Source: Loktanella sp. 5RATIMAR09 (GTDB taxonomy: Bacteria; Pseudomonadota; Alphaproteobacteria; Rhodobacterales; Rhodobacteraceae). From it: a stretch of DNA of 64,000 nucleotides. Positions 10,572 through 20,425 of the stretch are shown in pieces. Positions within the stretch are counted from its first letter, which is position 1, and every line of letters begins with the position of its first letter. The position numbers and the translations under genes were made by a program. The notes beneath the pieces are model-generated. The model had not been told where the DNA came from. It worked only from the letters and a program-made list of their open reading frames with translations, and did no database searches. The DNA lies in contig NZ_LJAL01000001.1 in assembly GCF_001419985.1 (NCBI RefSeq), positions 1 through 64,000 on the forward strand, written 5' to 3'.

Positions 10572-11900
10572 CTACCCCAGCACCTGCTCTGCCGCCGCCG
10601 CCAGCCGCAACAGCGCGGCTTCCGTTCCGCTCTGCCCGTTGAACATGATCCCGCAGGACGGCACGCCTGTTGGCAGCGTCATGGAACACACATCCATCAG
10701 GTTCGCGATACGTGTGTTGCGCAGGGCCAGCAGGTTTTCGGTCTTGTAGTACGCATCATCCGTCATCAACCGCGCGGCATTGGGAGGCAGGTTGGGTGCA
10801 GTCGGCATGATCACGGCATCAAACTGGGCCGTGGCCGCGTGGTATTTTTTACGGATATGGCGCACCAAGTTCCAACCCGCACAATAATCCGCGCCGCTCA
10901 CCGCCTTGCCACCCCGCACCCGTTCAAGGATTTGCGGGAACATCTTTTCGGGATGCGCTTCAACAAGCGGGCGCCACCACCCGTAACTATCCGCACCGTA
11001 GAGCGGGCCTGCGACGTCAAACGAGTCAATCAAAGGCGCAAAGGCGCGGTGCTCAACCTGCGCACCAGCCGCCTGCAGGCGTTCCACCGCACTTTGAAAC
11101 GCCGCGCGCGGCGCATCGCGGACATCGTCGGGCGCAATCGTATCCAGAACCATCAGGCGCACACCTTCAAGGCTGCTGCCCGCAAGATCGGTGGCGTTGC
11201 TGCCCTCGAGCACGGCCAGCAACAAAGCAGCATCCTCAACCGACCGGCACAGCGGTCCGACGGTATCAAACGTCAGGCAGAGCGGCACGATCCCCTCAAG
11301 CGAAAGCCGTCCGTGCGTGGTTTTCAACCCCACCAGATCATTCCATGCCGACGGAATACGCACAGAACCACCCGTATCAGAGCCAACCCCCGCCGCCGCC
11401 AAGCCGAATGCGACCGAGGCCGCAGCGCCTGACGAAGACCCCCCCGGCACCGCATCAGGGTCGTTCACACAAGGCGGAGTTGCGGTGATGGGGTTCAGCC
11501 CGAGGCCCGAGAAGGCGATTTCGGACATATGCGTCTTGCCAAGGCAAACCAGCCCTGCGGCAGTTGCGTTTTGCAAAACCGCGGCATCCGTATCAGGCAC
11601 ACGGCCTTCCATCAGCGCGGTACCGGCTTCGGTGCCCACGCCAGCGGTATCGAACAGGTCTTTCCATGACACAGGGACGCCATCTAATGCACCCCTGCGC
11701 ATCCCTGCCTTGGCACGTTCCGATGCCGCCTTCGCCTCAGCGCGGGCCCGATCATGCGTCACCCGGGCATAGATGCGGTCGCGGTGTTCGTGTTGGTCAA
11801 TCGCCTCAAGATAGACCTCGGTCAAAGCGACCGGATCAATCGTGCCCGCACCAATCGCGCGGCCCAGATCCGCCGCAGTCATCCATCGCCAGTCTTGCAT
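10572..11900 (-). CDS. Amidase-signature family hydrolase
   Basis: A 442-residue enzyme of the amidase signature family. The Ser-Ser-Lys triad is visible: Lys80 in VSWKDLFD, the cis serine in GGSSSG (153-158) and the nucleophile Ser179 in GSDTGGSVR. I choose the ATG at MQDWRWMTAADL, which follows an AGGAGA ribosome-binding site; the open frame upstream overlaps the divergent flavoprotein gene and is not amidase-like. It resembles GatA in the core but no gatB or gatC is nearby. A catabolic amidase acting on small amides is therefore more likely than the tRNA amidotransferase. Confidence 0.9.
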   Translation of the reverse strand: MQDWRWMTAADLGRAIGAGTIDPVALTEVYLEAIDQHEHRDRIYARVTHDRARAEAKAASERAKAGMRRGALDGVPVSWKDLFDTAGVGTEAGTALMEGRVPDTDAAVLQNATAAGLVCLGKTHMSEIAFSGLGLNPITATPPCVNDPDAVPGGSSSGAAASVAFGLAAAGVGSDTGGSVRIPSAWNDLVGLKTTHGRLSLEGIVPLCLTFDTVGPLCRSVEDAALLLAVLEGSNATDLAGSSLEGVRLMVLDTIAPDDVRDAPRAAFQSAVERLQAAGAQVEHRAFAPLIDSFDVAGPLYGADSYGWWRPLVEAHPEKMFPQILERVRGGKAVSGADYCAGWNLVRHIRKKYHAATAQFDAVIMPTAPNLPPNAARLMTDDAYYKTENLLALRNTRIANLMDVCSMTLPTGVPSCGIMFNGQSGTEAALLRLAAAAEQVLG

Positions 11901-11978
11901 GTCGTTCTCCTGTTCGCGGCCACGGTAGCGGCCAAGCAGCGCATGGACAATCCCGTCGCGCTGCGCATATTGCAGGGT

Positions 11979-13187
11979 ATGACAACAGATCTCATCATTG
12001 TAGGCGGCGGGCTCAACGGGCCAGCCTTGGCACTGGCAACAGCGCAGGCGGGATTTACCGTCACGATCATTGACAGCCTGCCACTGGATACCCGCAAACA
12101 GGTGGGTTTTGACGGACGCAGCTACGCGCTGGCGCTGGCCTCCAAGCGGCTTTTGGCAGGGATCAGCATCTGGCCCCAGATCGCCGATAACGTGCAACCG
12201 ATGCTGGAAATCAAGGTGACCGACGGGCGCGCGGGCGAAGGGCCATCGCCTTGGATGATGCACTTTGACCATGCCGAGATCGAAGAAGGACCGATGGGTT
12301 TTATGGTCGAGGACCGCCACCTGCGGCGCGCTTTCCTTGATGCCATGGCGAAAGACGACCGGATCACGCATCTGTCCGGCGAAACCGTTGTCGCGCAATC
12401 GGTTGATGCCGCTGGCGTACAAGTGACACTGGCCTCTGGCGCGCAAATCAGTGGCAAAATTCTTGTTGGCTCTGACGGGCGCAAAAGCGGAACAGCCAAA
12501 CGCGCCGGGATCAAGCGCACCGGCTGGGGTTACGGGCAAACCGCCGTGGTTTGTGCCGTAAAGCACGAACACCCCCACGGCGGCATCGCGCATCAGTTCT
12601 TTATGCCCGCAGGACCGCTGGCCATCCTGCCCCTGACCAAAGACCGCAGTTCGATTGTCTGGAGCGAAAGCGACGCCCGCGCGCAGGCGCTGATAGCGAT
12701 GGATGACGCAGATTTCCTCGCAGCCCTCCGGCCCGCCTTTGGCAGTTTTCTGGGACAAATCAGCCTCACCGGCGCACGCTTCAGCTATCCTTTGGGCCTG
12801 ACGCTCGCCAACAGCTTTATCGCTGATCGCACTGCGCTGATCGGCGATGCCGCCCACGGCGTGCACCCGATTGCGGGACAGGGGCTCAACGCAGGTCTGC
12901 GTGATGTCGCGGCCTTGGCCGAGGTGCTGGAAAGCGCCCGCGCGCGCGGCGAAGACATCGGCGGCGCGCAAACGCTGGCGCGGTATCAGACATGGCGGCG
13001 CTTTGATACGGCAACGCTGGCTCTGGCCACTGACACGTTCAACCGGCTCTTTTCCAACGACAACCCGATCTTGCGCGCCGCGCGCGATGTCGGCATGGGG
13101 CTGGTTAACGCAGCACCGGGGTTGCGGCGCAGCTTTATCCGCGAAGCGGCGGGCCTGACCGGTGATTTACCGCGACTGATGCGCTGA
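11979..13187 (+). CDS. UbiH/UbiF-type FAD monooxygenase
   Basis: A 402-residue flavoprotein. The N-terminal dinucleotide-binding motif IIVGGGLNGPALALA is at 5-19, and the second FAD motif RTALIGDAAHGVHPIAGQGLN is near residues 285-305, the signature of ubiquinone-ring hydroxylases. The family hydroxylates the ubiquinone ring during aerobic quinone synthesis. The start MTTDLIIVG is 78 nt from the divergent amidase start; the frame extends further upstream but without family sequence. The position of hydroxylation (UbiH, UbiF or UbiI type) is not resolved here. Confidence 0.9.
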   Translation: MTTDLIIVGGGLNGPALALATAQAGFTVTIIDSLPLDTRKQVGFDGRSYALALASKRLLAGISIWPQIADNVQPMLEIKVTDGRAGEGPSPWMMHFDHAEIEEGPMGFMVEDRHLRRAFLDAMAKDDRITHLSGETVVAQSVDAAGVQVTLASGAQISGKILVGSDGRKSGTAKRAGIKRTGWGYGQTAVVCAVKHEHPHGGIAHQFFMPAGPLAILPLTKDRSSIVWSESDARAQALIAMDDADFLAALRPAFGSFLGQISLTGARFSYPLGLTLANSFIADRTALIGDAAHGVHPIAGQGLNAGLRDVAALAEVLESARARGEDIGGAQTLARYQTWRRFDTATLALATDTFNRLFSNDNPILRAARDVGMGLVNAAPGLRRSFIREAAGLTGDLPRLMR

Positions 13188-13229
13188 TCTGGGGTAGATG
13201 TTACGCCGAACGGCGATGGTGAAGATCAA

Positions 13230-14027
13230 ATGCAAGTAGAGTGGTTGCCAAATTCAGGCATGATGACGGATGAGACCCCAAAGAGGGTTGCCGTCACGGT
13301 TCCCTCTCTGGACAGTCTACTGTCTGATTTACAAAGCCATTTTGAAAGCCAACAGGGCTTTGCCATTGCCACGCTGAACCTTGATCACGTTGTGAAATTG
13401 CGCGAAGACCCCGCGTTTCGGGCGGCCTATCTTGCGCATAGTCATGTCACGGCAGATGGCAATCCGATCGTCTGGATGTCGCGCATTGCGGGCGCGCCCG
13501 TCGACCTGTTGCCGGGTGCAGACCTGATTGCGCCGCTTTGCGATCTCGCAGCGGCGACGAACGTGCGTGTGGCACTTTTGGGCAGCACAGATGAAACACT
13601 GAAGGCGGCGGCCAGCGCGCTCATGTCGCGCCACCCCGGTCTTGACGTTGCATTGTGCATGTCGCCCCCGATGGGTTTTGATCCCTCCGGCAGCCTCGCA
13701 GATAGCTACATTACGCAACTCGCAGATGCAAAGATCGGGTTGTGCTTTCTGGCACTTGGCGCACCCAAGCAAGAGCTATTCGCCGCGCATGCCGTTTCAA
13801 AAACTGATACGGTCGGATTTGTGTCTATCGGCGCCGGATTGGATTTCATTGCGGGCACACAAAAGCGCGCGCCGAAACTCATTCGTCTCATTGCAGCCGA
13901 ATGGCTGTGGCGGCTTTTGACCAACCCAAGGCGGTTGGGCCTGCGATACGCAAGATGCATTGCGGTATTGCCACAGTTGTTTTGGTCTGCGTTGAAGGCG
14001 CGTTTGAGCGCTCGGCGCGCACCTTGA
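13230..14027 (+). CDS. WecG/TagA/CpsF-family glycosyltransferase
   Basis: A 265-residue GT26-family transferase, which adds a sugar (for example ManNAc) from a nucleotide donor to a lipid-linked intermediate at the inner face of the membrane. Diagnostic segments are ATLNLDHV, TADGNPIVW, LLPGADL, LGAPKQE and the C-terminal GAGLDFIAGTQKRAPK followed by EWLWRLLTNPRRLG. Starts at 13230, 13260 and 13263 are all possible; 13230 has a weak GGTGAAG site. This gene marks the left edge of the polysaccharide locus and is followed by a GT2 gene on the same strand. Confidence 0.9.
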   Translation: MQVEWLPNSGMMTDETPKRVAVTVPSLDSLLSDLQSHFESQQGFAIATLNLDHVVKLREDPAFRAAYLAHSHVTADGNPIVWMSRIAGAPVDLLPGADLIAPLCDLAAATNVRVALLGSTDETLKAAASALMSRHPGLDVALCMSPPMGFDPSGSLADSYITQLADAKIGLCFLALGAPKQELFAAHAVSKTDTVGFVSIGAGLDFIAGTQKRAPKLIRLIAAEWLWRLLTNPRRLGLRYARCIAVLPQLFWSALKARLSARRAP

Positions 14028-14084
14028 TGAAAGAGTGCAATTCTATTGGCAGGGCAATATAGTCGCGAGATATTGTTATAGTCA

Positions 14085-15110
14085 TTGGGTTTCTGCGTGA
14101 AACAACACCTCAAAATCGATCTTGGTATTTTTGCCCACAACGAAGCGGCGAACATTCAGGCCATGTTGTTGATGCTGCAACGCCAAGATATTTTTGGCCT
14201 GCCAGATATTTCGTTGCGCGTTTTTGTTTTAGCCAACGGGTGTGATGACGCCACAGTAGAATTGGCAGAACAAACGATTGCCGGCATGATGCATGCGGCG
14301 CAATTTGAGGTGTGCAACATCGCCATCGGCGGGAAATCCAGAACATGGAACGCTTTCGTCCACGATATCGCCCGTGCTGATAGCAACTACCTGATCTTTT
14401 GCGATGCAGACATCGACATCCCGCAACCGGATGCTCTGCGCAAGATGATCGCTTTTGTTCAGTCACACCCCAAAATTATCGTGTCATCAAGCCGCCCCGT
14501 GAAAGATATCGTTTATGCGCCGGAGCGTCTTAACCTACGCGATAGAATGATCGCCGCCGGCGGTGGCACTTTGGATGACTGGCGCAAGAGCGTTTGCGGG
14601 CAGCTCTATATTCTAAAGGCAGATATCGCCCGAAGTTTTCATTTGCCAATCGGCCTGCCTGTTGAAGATGGCTTCGTCCGGGCGATGGTGTTGACAGATC
14701 TTTTCCGACAAGCTGAAAACCCGGATATGATTGATGGCGATGAAAGCGTCTTTCACGTTTATCAGTCCGAACGGGGTGTGCTGGCCTTGATCCGGCATCA
14801 GGTAAGGATCGTGATAGGAAGCGCCCTGAATGCCGTCGTCTTCGAGACCCTGCACGGATCCGCCGCCCCGCAGACTATGCTGGAGACGGCTGCCAGAGAT
14901 CCGGATTGGCTTGGTGCGCTTTGCCAAAAGAAGCTGCCGCAGCGGTACGGATTTGTCCCTTTCCATTTCCTGACAAAGCGTTTGTCGGGACTTTCATCCG
15001 CGACCCTAAAAAGGAAAACGATTGTTCTGATGGGTTTTGGCTTTGATCTGGTGGTCTATGTCATCGCGCAGGTCAAAATGGCGCGCGGTGTTGGCGCCGG
15101 CTATTGGTAG
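14085..15110 (+). CDS. GT2-family glycosyltransferase
   Basis: A 341-residue GT-A fold transferase. The N-terminal DLGIFAHNEAANI and the metal-binding IFCDADIDIP (a DxD-type motif near residue 105-112) are seen, with an acceptor-side segment PVEDGFVRAM. One hydrophobic segment near the C terminus (VLMGFGFDLVVYVIAQV) suggests membrane association. The start is uncertain: a TTG at 14085 or a GTG at 14097, both lacking a strong ribosome-binding site. The 57-nt gap to the previous gene and the same orientation suggest one unit. Codon use and the surrounding DNA look less GC-rich than the flanks. Confidence 0.85.
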   Translation: MGFCVKQHLKIDLGIFAHNEAANIQAMLLMLQRQDIFGLPDISLRVFVLANGCDDATVELAEQTIAGMMHAAQFEVCNIAIGGKSRTWNAFVHDIARADSNYLIFCDADIDIPQPDALRKMIAFVQSHPKIIVSSSRPVKDIVYAPERLNLRDRMIAAGGGTLDDWRKSVCGQLYILKADIARSFHLPIGLPVEDGFVRAMVLTDLFRQAENPDMIDGDESVFHVYQSERGVLALIRHQVRIVIGSALNAVVFETLHGSAAPQTMLETAARDPDWLGALCQKKLPQRYGFVPFHFLTKRLSGLSSATLKRKTIVLMGFGFDLVVYVIAQVKMARGVGAGYW

Positions 15111-15361
15111 GCAGGTCTGTTGACGCATCAATGGGCAACTCGTACCAATGACTTGCGTCTTTATTACAATAAAAATTGAAACCTATTTTATCCGTCGAAA
15201 TTCACTATAGAAAATGCTTGTTTGCGAATAATTTCCCGAAAAGACACAATACTGCCTGTTTCGGCCTTTAGTACACTTTCTGTCTTGAAGGTGGATTTCA
15301 GGTCTAATGAAGCGGTGTTCACCATATGACGCCCCCTTCATGGCAGGCTAAGGATTAGAGT

Positions 15362-16741
15362 ATGGGTATCCGCTCAAGGCTAGCCACCAAAACGAAGGGT
15401 CTGCTGCAGGGCGGCAGCCTGACTGCGCGTGTCATGCGATCTTCTGCTTTGACACTCTTTGGTTTCGGGTTTTCCCAAGGAACTAGATTACTTTCCAACC
15501 TCATACTGACCCGCATCCTGTTTCCCGAAGCCTTTGGTCTAATGGCCCTCGTGACGGTCTTGATCGTAGGTCTCAACATGTTTTCGGATATGGGGATCAG
15601 CCCCTCGATTATGCAAAGCAAGCGTGGCGATGATCCCGCGTTTCTGAATACCGCGTTCACGATCCAGATCATTCGTGGCGTGGTATTGTTCCTTCTCGGC
15701 TGCGCGCTGGCGTACCCCGTGTCACGTTTTTACGGCGAAGACATCCTGTTTCCCATGATGGTTGTGGCATGCCTGCAATTTGTCGTCACAGGTTTTACGC
15801 CAACGCGAAAACAGACGGCCCAGCGCCACTTGTTGCTCGGGCGTGTCACGCTTCTGGATGCGATCAATCAGGTTCTGTCACTCGCCCTCATACTGGCATT
15901 GGCACTCTGGATGCAGTCAGTGTGGGCGTTGGTGATCGGTGGCCTGCTTGGCGCCGTGATTGGCGTTGTCATGTACAGTTTGTTCCTGCCGGGCGAGAGA
16001 AACCGTTTAACCTGGGATAAGCCGGCAGTGCATGAACTGATCCACTTTGGTAAATGGATCTTCCTGAGCACAGCTTTCGGTTTTCTCATCTCGCAAGGCG
16101 ACCGGCTCATCTTGGGGAAATTTCTGCCGCTGGATGCCTTTGGCGTTTACGTCATCGGCTTCTTTCTTGGCAGCTTTGCGATGATGCTGGGGGCGGCAGT
16201 GAGTGATAGGCTACTGATTCCTGTTTACAGGGATCGCCCGCCAGCGAACTCCAGAGAGAACTTTATCAAGCTGCGTAAATTGCGTAGCAGTATTACCCTT
16301 TTGATCTTTGTGCCGCTTGCAATCGCCGCCTTCTTTGGGCCGTCGATCGTCGATATCCTGTATGATGACAGATACATCAGCGCCGGAACCATCGTCGTGC
16401 TGATTTCCTGTTTCAGCTTCCCGCTGGCGATCGGTCTGACCTACGATTCGGCGGCGCTCGCCGTCGGCAACTCCAAAGCCTATGCGCTTCTCAGCTTTAC
16501 CAAGGCATCCTTGGCCCTGCTCGGTCTTTTCATTGGCGTATCACTCGGCGGACTTGTTGGCGCGCTGGTGGGCCAGTTCTTGGGAATGATAGCGTTCTAT
16601 CCGTTCCTGGCATGGCTGTCTGTGCGATTGGGAACGTGGGACCCTCTCCATGACGGCGGCTTCACCATTCTGGGTGCGGCGATCATGGCCTGCGCATTTT
16701 GGATCCACTGGCCAGAGATCGTCTTGCTTGCGACCGGCTAA
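15362..16741 (+). CDS. Wzx-like polysaccharide flippase (MOP superfamily)
   Basis: A 459-residue integral membrane protein with about 12-14 hydrophobic segments and the typical N-terminal sequence SSALTLFGFGFSQGTRLLSN of O-antigen and exopolysaccharide flippases. It should move undecaprenyl-linked repeat units to the periplasm, working with the Wzy-like polymerase at 41.5 kb and the Wzz-like protein at 47.4 kb. AAGGAT precedes the ATG. The 251-nt gap before it is AT-rich and holds no gene; it probably contains the promoter, though no clear hexamers could be fixed. Confidence 0.9.
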   Translation: MGIRSRLATKTKGLLQGGSLTARVMRSSALTLFGFGFSQGTRLLSNLILTRILFPEAFGLMALVTVLIVGLNMFSDMGISPSIMQSKRGDDPAFLNTAFTIQIIRGVVLFLLGCALAYPVSRFYGEDILFPMMVVACLQFVVTGFTPTRKQTAQRHLLLGRVTLLDAINQVLSLALILALALWMQSVWALVIGGLLGAVIGVVMYSLFLPGERNRLTWDKPAVHELIHFGKWIFLSTAFGFLISQGDRLILGKFLPLDAFGVYVIGFFLGSFAMMLGAAVSDRLLIPVYRDRPPANSRENFIKLRKLRSSITLLIFVPLAIAAFFGPSIVDILYDDRYISAGTIVVLISCFSFPLAIGLTYDSAALAVGNSKAYALLSFTKASLALLGLFIGVSLGGLVGALVGQFLGMIAFYPFLAWLSVRLGTWDPLHDGGFTILGAAIMACAFWIHWPEIVLLATG

Positions 16742-16779
16742 TAACAAGACACTGCGGATCCGGCCTTGTGCGCCGACCT

Positions 16780-17829
16780 TCAGAGTACTGCCCCTGCCAC
16801 GACGCCAAACACAATGGCGCTGGCCACGACACTTGGTATCCACTTTTGTCGCACAACCGCGACCACCAAAAGCACGACACCGAACACCAATGCGACAGAG
16901 CCAATCACGCTATTCGTTTTGGCGAGCGCAAGACTCGCGGTGGCAATCGTCAGCAGGCAGAGCCCCATGAACAGAAAGACGCTGCTATCTGCGGTCTTGC
17001 GAAAAATCCGGAAACTGAATGCCTTCCGGTCTGGCCAAACAGGGCGATACTTTGACGCCCACGAAAAATAGTGGCACAGCACTGTCGGACTTTGCGAAGC
17101 GAATGCACCCAGCATTGAAATCTTTGCCGCCAACCGCGCCTCTGTGTCGCTATACATTCTTCCCGCTGGTCCCCCGAAGAATGCTGGTGATACCGACCGT
17201 CTTGGTAACATCCCGCGAAAAATCGGGAACTCTGCGAGCAAGAGGCAAACCACCCGAATTGGATCGTGACGCATCGAAAGAATTTCATTGTATTCGGCTG
17301 TCTCAACCAACTGGATATCGTTGCGGCCCGATTGTTTGACCGCACGTATTGCCGCCAAACGGGCGTTCTCATGGTCGATGTGGGTTTCGCGTGCCGCAGG
17401 AATCAGCACGATCGCGCGCTCTGACAGCTTCGCCACCATCTGCGCCAACAAATCCACAAAACGCTCCAGATCTTCTGACGCGTAATTGGCAGCGCCCCCG
17501 ATAACAGACTGGGGCAGGTTGGCCTCTTGAAAACTCACGCAATCACCAAACTGCTGTCGCCATGCGGTGCGCGCCTCTTGTGCCCGCACCTGCGCGATTT
17601 GTTCGCGCGGATCCGCAGCAGAACAGGTCATATAGGCAATCCGCACATGCCCACCGTCACGAACGACCCCCCACGCCATTTCCGCACCCATAATCACACA
17701 GTCGTCTGAATGTGCCGATACGATCAGCAATTCCTGCGCCTGTATATCTGCTGACGCGGCGCGACTTGTGCGCAAGAAGAATGCAAACACAACGAGAAGA
17801 AAAATCAGAGATGCGAAAAACCATCCCAA
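16780..17829 (-). CDS. Membrane-anchored PIG-L/LmbE-type deacetylase
   Basis: A 349-residue protein with an N-terminal membrane segment (about 3-22), a PIG-L domain (about 33-250) and two or three hydrophobic segments at 285-349. Zinc ligands are visible in SAHSDDCVIMG (38-48, an AHPDD variant) and in HIDHENARL (about 149-157). The family removes N-acetyl groups from GlcNAc-containing molecules. Its membrane anchoring and setting suggest deacetylation of a lipid-linked sugar or the polymer. The start is a TTG at 17829 with AGGA about 12 nt upstream. It converges with the flippase gene. The 256 nt between it and 18086 contain no recognisable gene. Confidence 0.83.
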   Translation of the reverse strand: MGWFFASLIFLLVVFAFFLRTSRAASADIQAQELLIVSAHSDDCVIMGAEMAWGVVRDGGHVRIAYMTCSAADPREQIAQVRAQEARTAWRQQFGDCVSFQEANLPQSVIGGAANYASEDLERFVDLLAQMVAKLSERAIVLIPAARETHIDHENARLAAIRAVKQSGRNDIQLVETAEYNEILSMRHDPIRVVCLLLAEFPIFRGMLPRRSVSPAFFGGPAGRMYSDTEARLAAKISMLGAFASQSPTVLCHYFSWASKYRPVWPDRKAFSFRIFRKTADSSVFLFMGLCLLTIATASLALAKTNSVIGSVALVFGVVLLVVAVVRQKWIPSVVASAIVFGVVAGAVL

Positions 17830-18085
17830 GTCGGCAAACTTTCCTGTGAAACCTCAAACGCGGCAAAGCAGTTGGACGGTCAGCGTAACGCGTTTACCAT
17901 CGAAAATAAAATTGCTTTGTTCCAGCGCGCGTTGGCGACAACCCGTTTCGTCAGCCCACGGCGCCTTAAATTTAGTCGCACCGTCCAATTTCACGCCGTT
18001 TTCGCAAAGCAGCCGTGCCTTGACGTACTCTCGCATCGTGAATAGCGTTTGAGGATAGTTTTGTTATCCCCGTTAGGTTTGTGTC

Positions 18086-18919
18086 ATGTCCAGTGCATTG
18101 CTCATTGATCCCGAAACGCTTGATTTTGATCGGGAGGCTGCAAAACAGCTGGGCACCAGTCTGGCCCAGGACTACCAGTCAAAGACACCTTACCATTATA
18201 TCTGCGTTGATAACTTCCTGCCGCCAGAAATCATATCGCGCGTGCGCGAAGAGGCGCTGCAAATGGGCGAAAAGCCGGCAGAGCATGAAAGCCCGAACGA
18301 GAGGCTCAAGACATCGTTCAACCCTGATCGCATGCCGCCTTATTCAAAATCGGTCTTCTATGCCCTCAATTCGCGACCGTTCATCCAGTTTCTCGAGAAT
18401 ATGTCAGGCATCAAGGGCCTGATCCCTGACCCTTACTACGGTGGAGGTGGCATTCACCGGACCAATACCACCGGATTTCTTGGGATCCATGCGGACTTTA
18501 ACCACCACCAGATCATGAACCTCGAACGGCGTTTGAATGTTCTCATCTACCTCAATCCGGACTGGAAAGAGGAATATGGCGGCTCGTTCGAAATCTGGAG
18601 CGATGACATGAGCACAAAGATCGACTCTTTCGCGCCCGTGATGAACCGGATGTGCTGTTTTTCGACGGGTGACAACACAATGCATGGCAATCCCGAGCCA
18701 GTGAACCACCCCGACGGTGATCCGCGTTTGTCGATTGCCTTGTATTATTACACGGCAACTTGGGAAGCAGGCCGCAGGGGGCAATCCACTGTCTTCAAGA
18801 AGCGCCCTGGCTCTAACGACACCGTGGACAACGAGGCGAAGTTGCGTGTCATCCGTGACTTTGTGCCACCGATCCTGTACCGCAAAACAATGGGCCTGAT
18901 GAACAAGCTACGCCGCTAG
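18086..18919 (+). CDS. 2-oxoglutarate/Fe(II)-dependent oxygenase
   Basis: A 277-residue protein with the double-stranded beta-helix pattern of prolyl-4-hydroxylase-like oxygenases. The iron site is seen as HADFNHH (HxD near residues 134-136) and a distal His in MHGNPEPV, followed by DPRLSIALYYY, whose Arg would bind 2-oxoglutarate. Homologues in polysaccharide loci are usually called 2OG-Fe(II) oxygenases without known substrate. It could hydroxylate a sugar, a lipid or a protein here. It is convergent with the GT4 gene at 18966. Confidence 0.85.
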   Translation: MSSALLIDPETLDFDREAAKQLGTSLAQDYQSKTPYHYICVDNFLPPEIISRVREEALQMGEKPAEHESPNERLKTSFNPDRMPPYSKSVFYALNSRPFIQFLENMSGIKGLIPDPYYGGGGIHRTNTTGFLGIHADFNHHQIMNLERRLNVLIYLNPDWKEEYGGSFEIWSDDMSTKIDSFAPVMNRMCCFSTGDNTMHGNPEPVNHPDGDPRLSIALYYYTATWEAGRRGQSTVFKKRPGSNDTVDNEAKLRVIRDFVPPILYRKTMGLMNKLRR

Positions 18920-18965
18920 GCCAGCGCCGTAGTTGGGGTAACGTTGTGACAGCAAAAGCGGCACA

Positions 18966-20039
18966 TCAGTTGCGCTGATGTGACCCAAGCACTTGCATGA
19001 AACGTTGCGTGCAATCGGCCCATGTCCAATCCGTGACAGTGCTGCGGGCCCGCTGGGCAAACTGCAACCTTTCCACATCCTCCAAGGCCGCAAAGCGTTC
19101 AACGGCATCTGCAAATGCCTCGGCGGTCGGTTCGCAAAGGTAGCCATTTTCGCCTGTCCGGACGATTTCCGGCGCAGCGCCCGCACGCGTGGCCACAACA
19201 GGCGTGCCACAAGACAAAGCTTCGATGATTGGCAGACCAAAGCCCTCTTCCAGCGATGGGAACAGCCAGAGATCGCATTGTTGGTAAAGGGAAGGGATCT
19301 GTGCTTGAGAAGGCTGCAGATACGACTTCAGCCCGGGACGGTTTTGCAGCGCGACAGGCAACGGCCCGCTGTGAAATGCCAGCAGGTCGCAGGACAGGCC
19401 ACGCGCGGTCAGAACATCCTGCAATGCGAAGGCCAATTTCGAATTTTTGATCTCCATCGGCCCATAGACGAAACCAAGCGTAATTCTCGCATTCTTGCGT
19501 TCTGGCCGGAATGCGAAATGATCCACATCAACGGCATTGTGAATGATAGCATCTGTTGCGCTGCCATGGTGCTTTCGCACCTGTTCGCTGATCCAATTGG
19601 AAACCGAAATCCTGATCGCGTCTGCTTCATATGTCGCGGCAACCCGGTCACGCGGCAACCAGGGAAACATCTCGTAGCCTTGCATCAAATGAACGAGCCG
19701 TCCTTTGGATGGTGGCATAGGTATGGCCCATTCAACAGTCTCCCACCAAGTGCCAACCAGGAAATCGGCATCAGGCAGATCCGAAGGTCGCAGAGAACGA
19801 TCCGAAGAAATATAAGTGACCAAGTTCTCCAGACCGGGAAAGTAGTCTGTCACAACCTGCGCGGACGTGTTGGATGACACACGGCCACGCAAAATATCGC
19901 GCAATCTCTGCCGTTTCGGTTTGCGGGTAACAAGAGCGACGTCGTGCCCCAGTTTGACAAGTTCCTGCGCATATTGGCCAACGACACGGTTTCCCCCGGC
20001 CAATACAAGTTCAGGTAAAATAAATGTAATGCGCGCCAT
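18966..20039 (-). CDS. GT4-family glycosyltransferase
   Basis: A 357-residue GT-B fold retaining glycosyltransferase. The start at MARITFILPELVLAGGNRVV places the acceptor-binding glycine loop at the N terminus as expected. The C-terminal donor site has the EX7E motif in LEEGFGLPIIEALSCGTPVV. It should add a sugar to the lipid-linked repeat unit on the cytoplasmic face. Upstream open sequence before the chosen ATG has no GT4 character. It is transcribed away from the rhamnose operon. Confidence 0.88.
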   Translation of the reverse strand: MARITFILPELVLAGGNRVVGQYAQELVKLGHDVALVTRKPKRQRLRDILRGRVSSNTSAQVVTDYFPGLENLVTYISSDRSLRPSDLPDADFLVGTWWETVEWAIPMPPSKGRLVHLMQGYEMFPWLPRDRVAATYEADAIRISVSNWISEQVRKHHGSATDAIIHNAVDVDHFAFRPERKNARITLGFVYGPMEIKNSKLAFALQDVLTARGLSCDLLAFHSGPLPVALQNRPGLKSYLQPSQAQIPSLYQQCDLWLFPSLEEGFGLPIIEALSCGTPVVATRAGAAPEIVRTGENGYLCEPTAEAFADAVERFAALEDVERLQFAQRARSTVTDWTWADCTQRFMQVLGSHQRN

Positions 20040-20425
20040 CTTTAAACCAACCAATCCTGCCGGGTCGTCCACTTTGCAAACAACCACTTTCGACAGCGAC
20101 TTAGCGCGGCACTTGCGCGCAACCACTCGCGGACCAGACCATGGGGTTCAAACAGATCGAAAACCTGCCCTTTTTGCCCGTTCGAGCGGGAACTTGCACG
20201 AGCAACTGTCGACAAGCAACTGCAAATGTCCGCACCCGTTTGATGCTGCATCTGTTGCGGCGCATTCGACACATCGCTCCCAAGGATGCACCCCGCGTGA
20301 AGCGGTTGCACGCCACCGCCTTAGTCGCTTGTCATCACCAAACTGAGCATGGATTATCAACGGAAAACACCTTAGACACATCGTAGATGGGTGGTAGGCA
20401 ATAGCGTGGGATCGTTGCGAGAGTT
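20040..20425. other. 386-nt gap between divergent GT4 and rfbC
   Basis: No gene is supported. On the minus strand a short frame ending at 20042 carries a basic, aromatic-rich tail that could be the decayed end of a glycosyltransferase, but it has no recognisable motif. The last 80 nt before rfbC probably carry its promoter. Confidence 0.4.

Noticed and set aside
10572-11900. GatA subunit of the tRNA amidotransferase
   Set aside because: The amidase signature fits, but the absence of gatB and gatC and the divergent flavoprotein neighbour argue for a free-standing amidase.
11754-11978. Upstream extension of the flavoprotein frame
   Set aside because: The extension runs inside the divergent amidase gene; the dinucleotide-binding motif only makes sense from the ATG at 11979.
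15111-15361. Possible mobile-element remnant in the AT-rich gap before the flippase
   Set aside because: No terminal repeats, target duplications or transposase-like fragments could be found; lower GC is shared by the surrounding glycosyltransferase genes.
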